A stretch of DNA of 12,606 nucleotides from Bdellovibrionaceae bacterium UBA6502 (GTDB lineage: Bacteria; Bdellovibrionota; Bdellovibrionia; Bdellovibrionales; UBA840): contig DJMA01000044.1 in the NCBI GenBank assembly GCA_002436415.1, forward strand, positions 1-12,606, given 5' to 3'. The translations under genes and the position numbers were made by a program. The notes beneath the pieces are model-generated. The model was not told the origin of the DNA and made no database searches. It saw only the letters and a program-made list of their open reading frames with translations. Below are positions 7,717 to 12,606 of the stretch, in pieces (within the stretch, counting starts at the first letter, position 1; each line of letters begins with the position of its first letter).

Positions 7717-9186
7717 CTACTCCCTTGATCTCATTCTAGCGTCTAATGCGTCTCTTAATCCGTCCCCTAGAAGGTTGAAAGATAAAACGGTTAGGGAAAT
7801 AAAAATCGCTGGAAAAATTAACTCATGAGGGGTGTTGAGCATGGTTGCGATTCCTTCGTTTGACATTACCCCCCAACTAGCATTTGGAGGTGCCACACCC
7901 ATTCCGATAAAACTTAGAAAAGCTTCGGTAAAAATGGCTGAAGGAATTGCGAACGTAAGTGTAACTAAAATTACACCAATTGTGTTTGGGATCATATGGC
8001 GGAGAAGAATGTACCATGAGCTAGCACCCAATAATTGGGCAGCCTGGGTAAAGCCTTCTTCTCTTAGTTGTAAAACCTGTCCACGAACAAGTCTTGCTGT
8101 TGCCGGCCATAGTAAAGCAACCATTGTAGCCATCATTGGCACTATCCCTGATTCTCCAGGGCCTGCACCGAAAGCGATATAACTTAAAATCATAAACAGT
8201 AAAAAAGGTAGGGCTACCACAAAGTCGGAAAAGCGCATCATCCAGCCATCAACTCTTCCACCTACGAAACCGGCTATGCCGCCATATAAAGTTCCAAATA
8301 ATATGTAAAGTAGGGGAGCGAAGAACCCAATGAAAAATGAAATTCTCCCACCTGTCATTAATCTAGCCATAACATCACGACCCAATTGGTCCGTTCCGAA
8401 AGGGTGAGCTCCAATGGATATGCTATCTCCAAGCTTATAATCATTACTAATGGCACGAGCTTGATCTAATGAGTAGGCTAATTTTGGAGTTACTTGAATG
8501 CTTGTGTAAGTCATTGCTTCGTCGACTCCGTCAGTAGCAACGATGGAGTACCAATAAGGAATGGCCTCTAGTTGCAAAGAGTCGATATAAGATAGTTCGT
8601 TTGCGTACTCGGTTGTAAAGAGCGGGACCCCGAGTTCACTAATGCTTGTTGGTTCCATTTCATTTCTATAAATGGTGTAGTTATATGCCCCAGGAACAGC
8701 TTGCCATTTTAAATGCACTCCCACCGTATTTGCCGTTCCTAGTACTTCTAGGCTTTCTGTGGCTGCCAGTGGTAGGATCTCTTCTAGAGGTTCTTCAGGG
8801 ATATTTTCATCAACAATTAGTTCACCTAACATTTCTCGGTTGGCGATTATGGCCTCGCTACCAAAGCTTGGTCCTTGAGAAATCATATTTAAGTTTTGCT
8901 CGTTAGGATCTACGGTCCAAAATAAAGGCCCTAATAAACTAAATGCTAAAATAAAACTTACTAAGAAAAGGGAGCTAATTGCTTTTTTATCTTTTTTTAA
9001 ACGAATCCAAGCGTCTTGCCAGTAACTTAGTGAAGGTCGTGATAGGCCATGTAGGCTCTCATCTTGCTTGATGGCGGGTTTAAAAAAAGAATCTAAATTG
9101 TCACTTGTACTTTTGATATCACTCATCGCTGGTGCAGACCTCGGTGTTGAATTTGTTTGCTTTTGATTTAATTCTATTTCCATCAT
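7717..9186 (-). CDS. oppC: Oligopeptide ABC transporter permease OppC with an inserted periplasmic FN3 domain
   Basis: Inner-membrane permease subunit. Layout: an unusually long cytoplasmic N-terminus (1-68), TM1 (about 70-91), a ~160-residue periplasmic loop, then the canonical OppC body starting HPFGTDQLGRD (261-271) with five further TM helices. The EAA-type coupling motif (about 378-401, QAAQLLGASS to HMIPN) contacts the ATPases. In ordinary OppC only some 25-30 residues separate TM1 from the GTDxLGRD motif. Here residues 146-235 form a fibronectin type III-like domain (W161, Y170, YWYSIVATD near 211-219), preceded by an acidic, Pro-containing linker (about 120-145). Total 489 aa versus about 300. 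ATG 9184-9186 overlaps the oppB stop as ATGA, so it is translationally coupled, and a second ATG follows immediately. The rest of the permease is intact, so I expect a functional transporter. Confidence 0.9.
   Translation of the reverse strand: MMEIELNQKQTNSTPRSAPAMSDIKSTSDNLDSFFKPAIKQDESLHGLSRPSLSYWQDAWIRLKKDKKAISSLFLVSFILAFSLLGPLFWTVDPNEQNLNMISQGPSFGSEAIIANREMLGELIVDENIPEEPLEEILPLAATESLEVLGTANTVGVHLKWQAVPGAYNYTIYRNEMEPTSISELGVPLFTTEYANELSYIDSLQLEAIPYWYSIVATDGVDEAMTYTSIQVTPKLAYSLDQARAISNDYKLGDSISIGAHPFGTDQLGRDVMARLMTGGRISFFIGFFAPLLYILFGTLYGGIAGFVGGRVDGWMMRFSDFVVALPFLLFMILSYIAFGAGPGESGIVPMMATMVALLWPATARLVRGQVLQLREEGFTQAAQLLGASSWYILLRHMIPNTIGVILVTLTFAIPSAIFTEAFLSFIGMGVAPPNASWGVMSNEGIATMLNTPHELIFPAIFISLTVLSFNLLGDGLRDALDARMRSRE
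8482..8751 (-). other. Fibronectin type III-like domain coding segment within oppC
   Basis: Encodes OppC residues ~146-235. The pattern follows FN3: 'VHLKWQAVPGAYNYTIYRNE' (strands B-C with the core Trp and Tyr), then 'LSYIDSLQLEAIPYWYSIVA' (E-F turn and strand F with the YxY pattern), then TDG and 'TSIQVTPK' (strand G). It lies wholly in frame inside the periplasmic loop. Domain recognition is by eye. Confidence 0.72.
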
Positions 9187-10118
9187 TTTGCCAACCTAAT
9201 TCTTGGATCAATCAACCCATAAATAACATCAACAGCGATTACCATAAAAACTAAAAAGGCACCGTAAAATACGGTTAAGCCCATAATTACAGTATAATCT
9301 AATTGTTGAACCGCTTGAACGAAGTATCTTCCTAAGCCTGGGATAGCGAAGATTTTTTCAACAACAAAACCGCCAGTTGTGATCGCGGCAATGGCTGGTC
9401 CTAAAATGGTAATTAAAGGAAGAACTGAGTTTCTTAGCTCGTGTTGAACAAAAATTCTTGAGGCTTTTAAGCCTTTTGCTTTTGCTGTTCTGATGTAATC
9501 GGAGTTTCCTACATCTAACATGGAGTTTCGCATAAGTCTTGTTAGATAGGCCATTGTGGATAAGCCTAAAGCCATTGCTGGTAAGATCATATTAGAAAAT
9601 TCACCCCATCCAGCAACCGGTAAAATGGAAGTTCCAGCGAGTTCGTTCAAATTAACTGTTGCCCATTGGGAAACTGCCGCAACTACAAAATTGGGAACAC
9701 TGATTCCTAGAATTACTAAAACCATAATTACATGATCGGGCCATTTGTTTCTGTATTTTGCGGTTAGAGCGCCCCATAAAATACCACCCAAGGCTGCGTA
9801 TAAAATTGCTAAGACTCCCAAAACGGCACTAACAGGAAAGTGTTCACTAATAATATCGTTCACACTTCGATTTTTTTGAGTAAAAGAGATTCCAAAGTCA
9901 CCTAGAAGCATGTTTTTCATGAAGGTGGAATATTGTACTAAAACTGGTTGGTCTAAACCGTACTTCGCCTCTAGATTGGCACGAATTTCTGGTGTCATTG
10001 CCTTTGCGTCCATCAAAGGATCTCCGGGTACTAAGTGCATGGCAAAAAAGGTGGCCGTTGCAATAAAAAATACCGTAAGGATGCCTTGAACAACTCGGCT
10101 AAAAATATACTTCTTCAA
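9183..10118 (-). CDS. oppB: Oligopeptide ABC transporter permease OppB
   Basis: Inner-membrane permease partner of OppC. I place the start at TTG 10116-10118, giving 311 aa beginning KKYIFSRVVQGIL. It has a perfect GGAGGG six bases upstream and yields the usual OppB N-terminus, with TM1 directly after a short basic stretch. The open frame continues 16 codons further to a TTG at 10166, but that start has no ribosome site and adds atypical residues. The body shows six TM segments, the VPGDP motif after TM1, the LLGDFGISF periplasmic motif and the EAA coupling loop (about 209-234, YIRTAKAKGLKASRIFVQHE). The C-terminus DPRIRLAK is standard for the family. The gene follows oppA after a 144-bp gap with a terminator-like hairpin, and ends in TGA overlapping the oppC start. 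Confidence 0.92.
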   Translation of the reverse strand: MKKYIFSRVVQGILTVFFIATATFFAMHLVPGDPLMDAKAMTPEIRANLEAKYGLDQPVLVQYSTFMKNMLLGDFGISFTQKNRSVNDIISEHFPVSAVLGVLAILYAALGGILWGALTAKYRNKWPDHVIMVLVILGISVPNFVVAAVSQWATVNLNELAGTSILPVAGWGEFSNMILPAMALGLSTMAYLTRLMRNSMLDVGNSDYIRTAKAKGLKASRIFVQHELRNSVLPLITILGPAIAAITTGGFVVEKIFAIPGLGRYFVQAVQQLDYTVIMGLTVFYGAFLVFMVIAVDVIYGLIDPRIRLAK

Positions 10119-10131
10119 TTGATTCCCTCCT
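10119..10131 (-). promoter_or_regulatory. Ribosome binding site that fixes the TTG start of oppB
   Basis: On the minus strand AGGAGGG (10131-10125) is followed by AATCAA and then TTG. The complementarity to the 16S anti-SD is near maximal and the spacing (6) is ideal. The alternative upstream TTG at 10166 has no such site. Confidence 0.85.
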
Positions 10132-10191
10132 AAAATGTTTAAAACTTCCCCAAAGCTTTTAAACAAGTTTAGCGAATTTTTGGGTCGCCTT

Positions 10192-10216
10192 AAAAAACGA
10201 TCTAAGAAGTAGATCG
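10192..10216 (-). terminator. Intrinsic terminator/attenuator between oppA and oppB
   Basis: Minus strand: CGATCTA, loop CTTCT, TAGATCG (7-bp perfect stem, 10216-10198), followed by six T (10197-10192). It lies 47 bp after the oppA stop and ahead of oppB. The stem is short and only moderately GC-rich, so partial rather than complete termination is likely. That would make oppA mRNA more abundant than the permease/ATPase genes, as is usual for binding-protein transporters. Confidence 0.72.
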
Positions 10217-10231
10217 CTTTCTGAGATGACC

Positions 10232-10249
10232 GGGCAGAATCATCTGCCC
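10232..10249 (-). repeat. GC-rich hairpin just after oppA
   Basis: Perfect 7-bp stem GGGCAGA/TCTGCCC with a 4-base loop, 13 bp after the oppA stop codon and without a T tract. Its position, just upstream of the attenuator, suits a 3'-end stabiliser protecting oppA mRNA from 3'-to-5' decay. That role is inferred. Confidence 0.6.
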
Positions 10250-10262
10250 AGGCATTAAAGAC

Positions 10263-11861
10263 TTATTTAATTTTTGCGTGTACTAAGAACGGGTCTGGCC
10301 CAACCACGATTCTTTGTAAGCCACGAAGTTGGTTGTTTTGAATGTATACAAGACCTCTTTCGTAGTGTGGTACAATGGCAACTTCATCATGTAGGATCTT
10401 TTGCATTTGCGCGAAAGCCTCCATTCTAACTTTTGGATCGGCCGAGTTTTGTGCCTTTCTAACCATAGCATCATAGTCAGCACTTTTAAATTTTCCACGG
10501 TTGTTCTCGTTCCAGCTAGCCATTAGGTCACCAAAAGTCATGATGTCATCATAATCAGGTCCCCAACCAGCAGCAACTAAGTCAAACTCACCAGCAGTCA
10601 TTTTTGCTAAACGTTGCTTAAAGATTTGTTTGTCAATTTTGATTTCCAAACCTAAACGCTCTTTCATCTGTTGTTGAAAGTACTGGGCTTGTTTCGCTGA
10701 GTTTTCAGCATCATCACATAAAAGAACAAGGGCAGGGATTTTTCCACCCAATTCTTTTCTTGCTTTTTCTAGGTAAGATTTAGCAAGTTTAGTGTCCACT
10801 TTAAAAGCAACCGGTGGGTGCTCTTTAATGAAACTATCTTTTTCACCTTTTAAAAACTCAGGAAAAAGACTGTCTGAAGGTTTGTAACCAGGACGTCCAA
10901 TTACTTTGTTTACCAGTTCACGGTTATCAAAAGCGTGAGCAATGGCTTTACGAAGATTTAGATTGGCAGTTGGTTTGCCTTTTCTGTGATTGAACTCGTG
11001 ATAAAACACAACGCCTTCAGCAAAGTTCTTTAAGCGATACTTTTCTTTTAAAGAATTTTTAATGCTATCTGGTCCTAAGCCATCGGCATAGGCAATTTTC
11101 TTGTCTTTGAATAAGTTAAAAATGGTGTTTTGATCTTCTACGATATAAGGAATATCAATAGCATTTAGATAAATTTTGGCACTATTCCAGTAGTGTTCAT
11201 TTTTGTCCATTCGAAGGCTAGCACCGTGAACCCATTTTGTAAGTTTAAATGGACCATTGTATACTGCATGGTTGTATTCACTTGCGTATTTATCTCCAAA
11301 CTTTTTAACAATGTCTTCGCGAGCAGGGTAGAAGGTAGCGAAAGAAGTCATTCCTAGGAAATAACCAGTAGGTCTTTCTAATTCTACTTTTAAAGTATGA
11401 TCGTTAACAGCAGTGACACCTAATTTATTTAAAGGCATTTTACCTTTACTGATGGCTTCACCGTTTTTAACGGTATACATGATGAACGCGTATTGAGAAG
11501 CGGTTTTTGGATTAACCACATTTCTCCATGCAAAAACAAAGTCTTTCGCGGTAACAGGTTTTCCGTCACTCCACTTTGCGTTTTTTCTCAAATGGAAAGT
11601 GGCCTCTGTAGGAGTAATGTCCCATTTTTCGGCTACACCAGCGGTTAGGCGACCACGTTTATCGAAAGTCGTTAAACCTTCCATCACATGACCTAGTACT
11701 TGAAAGCTAACTGCATCGGTTGCTTTCATTGCATTCAAATCTGGTGGCTCTTGTCGAATGTAAATTTTAATTTCTTTTTTTTCTTTTTCGAAAGCGGCAA
11801 AGCTCGGGCTTGCTAGCAAGCTGCTCACGATTAAAAGTGAAATGACCAAAAAGTGTTTCAT
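10263..11861 (-). CDS. oppA: Periplasmic oligopeptide-binding protein OppA (SBP family 5)
   Basis: Solute receptor that captures peptides in the periplasm and delivers them to OppBC. It has 532 aa, close to E. coli OppA. The signal peptide is residues 1-22 (hydrophobic core, then SFA before AF). There is no cysteine at the cleavage site, so it is a free periplasmic protein rather than a lipoprotein, which points to a Gram-negative host. Family-5 hallmarks are the N-lobe block (71-118, GVAEKWDITPTEATFHLRKN, then KWSDGKPVTAKDFVFAW), the YNGPFKLTKW region (201-210) and the C-lobe AGWGPDYDD (431-439), equivalent to the OppA/MppA 'GWxxDYxD' element. ATG is preceded by AAGGAG and GGGAG. It is first in the operon, with its own strong promoter. 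Peptide length and preference cannot be read from the sequence. Confidence 0.93.
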   Translation of the reverse strand: MKHFLVISLLIVSSLLASPSFAAFEKEKKEIKIYIRQEPPDLNAMKATDAVSFQVLGHVMEGLTTFDKRGRLTAGVAEKWDITPTEATFHLRKNAKWSDGKPVTAKDFVFAWRNVVNPKTASQYAFIMYTVKNGEAISKGKMPLNKLGVTAVNDHTLKVELERPTGYFLGMTSFATFYPAREDIVKKFGDKYASEYNHAVYNGPFKLTKWVHGASLRMDKNEHYWNSAKIYLNAIDIPYIVEDQNTIFNLFKDKKIAYADGLGPDSIKNSLKEKYRLKNFAEGVVFYHEFNHRKGKPTANLNLRKAIAHAFDNRELVNKVIGRPGYKPSDSLFPEFLKGEKDSFIKEHPPVAFKVDTKLAKSYLEKARKELGGKIPALVLLCDDAENSAKQAQYFQQQMKERLGLEIKIDKQIFKQRLAKMTAGEFDLVAAGWGPDYDDIMTFGDLMASWNENNRGKFKSADYDAMVRKAQNSADPKVRMEAFAQMQKILHDEVAIVPHYERGLVYIQNNQLRGLQRIVVGPDPFLVHAKIK

Positions 11862-11940
11862 GTTCTCCCTCTCCTTAAAGGCTGTAATTTCGCATATTTA
11901 AGCTATACATTCCTTGTAATTCTGTAAAGCTATTCGAGCA

Positions 11941-11968
11941 ATTATAATGCCAATACATAGAGGGTCAA
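11941..11968 (-). promoter_or_regulatory. Sigma-70-type promoter of the opp operon
   Basis: On the minus strand: -35 TTGACC (11968-11963), 16-bp spacer, perfect -10 TATAAT (11946-11941). Transcription would start near 11934, leaving a ~70-nt leader before the oppA ATG at 11861. One mismatch to the -35 consensus suggests strong, largely constitutive expression. Confidence 0.8.
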
Positions 11969-12040
11969 AAAGCACCACTGCTTGCATTACAGTCCGAATA
12001 AAAGAATCAGTTGGTTTTCATTAATATTCTTTATAGAAAT

Positions 12041-12052
12041 GCAAAAAGACAG
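12041..12052 (+). repeat. Direct repeat copy 1 (GCAAAAAGACAG)
   Basis: Identical 12-mer to 12205-12216, 164 bp apart. Both copies are preceded (69 and 14 bp earlier, respectively) by GCACCACT (11971-, 12190-), which suggests a diverged duplication or a scattered small element. Confidence 0.5.
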
Positions 12053-12069
12053 GGCGAAAGCGAAAGAGG

Positions 12070-12084
12070 TTGATTAAAAATCAA
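12070..12084. repeat. A/T palindrome TTGATTAAAAATCAA
   Basis: 6-bp arms around AAA, roughly 100 bp upstream of the opp -35. It resembles an operator half-site pair. FNR sites (TTGAT-N4-ATCAA) are similar, but here the central spacing is 5, so I do not assign a regulator. Confidence 0.35.
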
Positions 12085-12204
12085 TCATGTTTGTCCGATT
12101 TAGAGCTTGGGTAATTAACTGGCATTGAGTTTTTATTTTTATAGATTTTAGAGAATTAAGCTCTGCGTAATATATTCTGATGGCAAATGGCACCACTCTG
12201 ATAA

Positions 12205-12216
12205 GCAAAAAGACAG
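12205..12216 (+). repeat. Direct repeat copy 2 (GCAAAAAGACAG)
   Basis: Second identical copy of the 12-mer at 12041-12052. It runs directly into the hairpin at 12216-12238. Confidence 0.5.
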
Positions 12217-12238
12217 CAAAAATGAAAGGCATTTTTGC
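12216..12238. repeat. Perfect 9-bp hairpin GCAAAAATG/CATTTTTGC
   Basis: Loop AAAGG. A competing longer-range pairing ACAGCAA (12213-12219) with TTGCTGT (12255-12261) encloses it, so the region could form a two-step structure. There is no clear T tract on either strand, so a terminator call is not justified. It could belong to a small RNA or a decayed element. Confidence 0.45.
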
Positions 12239-12368
12239 GATTAAACATCTTCGCTTGCTGTGTTTCAATCATTAGATGGCTTTCAATTTTTCTTCCAATG
12301 GCTACCTTAAGCCAATCAATCCTTGTACTAGGCTTCCATAATCTTAGAAAGAATTCCAATTATAAAGA

Positions 12369-12572
12369 GTGGTGTTTTTAGGGAATGCGGCTTTGCCCAT
12401 TGCAAGTAGTTTGCAGTCTTGTACGCCAACTTATCAGCGTTCAAATGGACGAATTGAGGATTTGTTGAGAACTAGAAATAGGGCAGTTGCTAAGAGAGTT
12501 TACCTAGAAACCATATTGGAAGAGATTAAAAAGGGAAATCAGGATAAAATTTTTCGAGTGATTGTAAAATAA
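12369..12572 (+). CDS. Doubtful 67-codon reading frame, unknown function
   Basis: I do not recognise the product. The frame starts GTG GTG and ends TAA. The N-terminal half is weakly hydrophobic and contains LQSC (residues 15-18), loosely like a lipobox, but there is no basic n-region. The C-terminal half is charged and helical-looking (RIEDLLRTRNRAVAKR, then YLETILEEIKKGNQDKIF), a composition more protein-like than chance frames usually give. No good Shine-Dalgarno precedes the GTG, and an in-frame stop lies two codons upstream (12363). It is bracketed by inverted copies of AGAGTGG(T/G)G(T/C)TTTTT (12366-12380 and 12571-12585). It may be a tiny lipoprotein, a remnant of a larger gene, or noise. 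Confidence 0.3.
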   Translation: MVFLGNAALPIASSLQSCTPTYQRSNGRIEDLLRTRNRAVAKRVYLETILEEIKKGNQDKIFRVIVK

Positions 12573-12606
12573 AAAGCCCCACTCTGATCTGTACCCCAAA
12601 TTCTGG

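Larger units (their letters stand above)
11862..12368. other. Intergenic stretch upstream of oppA
   Basis: About 500 bases without a supported gene. It holds the opp promoter (11941-11968) and a ~70-base oppA leader containing two interleaved direct repeats, AAGCTAT (11900, 11927) and TGTAATT (11883, 11915). Beyond the promoter it is AT-rich with an A/T palindrome, a direct repeat and a hairpin (listed separately). Two minus-strand frames here lack ribosome sites and are not considered genes. No tRNA or recognised riboswitch was seen. Confidence 0.6.

Noticed and set aside
7832..8182. 116-codon plus-strand frame inside oppC
   Set aside because: Shadow of oppC coding sequence; product matches no family.
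12070..12084. FNR/CRP-type operator
   Set aside because: Arm spacing is five instead of four and it sits about 100 bp from the opp promoter, so assignment to a regulator is not supported.
12074..12359. Two overlapping minus-strand frames of 64 and 67 codons, one with a hydrophobic stretch
   Set aside because: No ribosome binding site, non-ATG or unsupported starts, heavy mutual overlap, AT-rich hairpin-containing sequence and no recognisable family.
12573..12606. Terminator after the small right-end frame
   Set aside because: The C- and G-rich stretches do not pair into a stem and there is no proper T tract on the plus strand.

Overview
The window comes from an AT-rich Gram-negative bacterium. 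The evidence is a tripartite RND metal-efflux system, and an oligopeptide-binding protein and a PQQ-type dehydrogenase with Sec signal peptides that lack a lipobox cysteine, so both should be soluble periplasmic proteins. Translation starts mostly at ATG behind good Shine-Dalgarno sequences, with one convincing TTG start. TGA is an ordinary stop here, since it ends oppB. Nothing fixes the genus. A proteolytic, peptide-using lineage such as Bdellovibrionota would fit, but that is only a guess.

Left part (1-3458, + strand): the C-terminal end of a CzcB/CusB-type adaptor, then a CzcA-type heavy-metal RND pump. The pump frame is full length (1043 codon positions) but carries an in-frame TGA at codon 448, between TM4 and TM5. 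Its last few codons lie inside the left inverted repeat of an insertion sequence. The metal-efflux operon therefore looks recently damaged.

Middle (3422-5526): a ~1.0 kb insertion sequence with 28-bp terminal inverted repeats (27/28 identical) and one intact zinc-ribbon/IS1-IS1595-like transposase (287 aa). It lies between the 3' ends of the pump gene (+) and a secreted PQQ-dependent aldose dehydrogenase gene (-). Its right repeat ends 1 bp from the dehydrogenase stop codon.

Right part (5645-11968, - strand): a complete oppA-oppB-oppC-oppD-oppF operon. It has a strong sigma-70-type promoter upstream of oppA (TTGACC, 16 bp, TATAAT) and a strong intrinsic terminator after oppF. A second intrinsic terminator and an extra hairpin sit between oppA and oppB, a layout that would favour excess binding protein over transporter. 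oppB, C, D and F are tightly packed, with an ATGA overlap or 3-11 bp gaps. The standout is OppC: 489 aa instead of about 300, with a ~160-residue periplasmic loop after TM1 that contains a recognisable fibronectin type III domain. I do not know of this architecture as a standard OppC form, and it is the best candidate for something undescribed.

Right end (11969-12606): mostly non-coding, with hairpins, a 12-bp direct repeat and four copies of a short AGTGGTG-type motif, plus one doubtful 67-codon reading frame.
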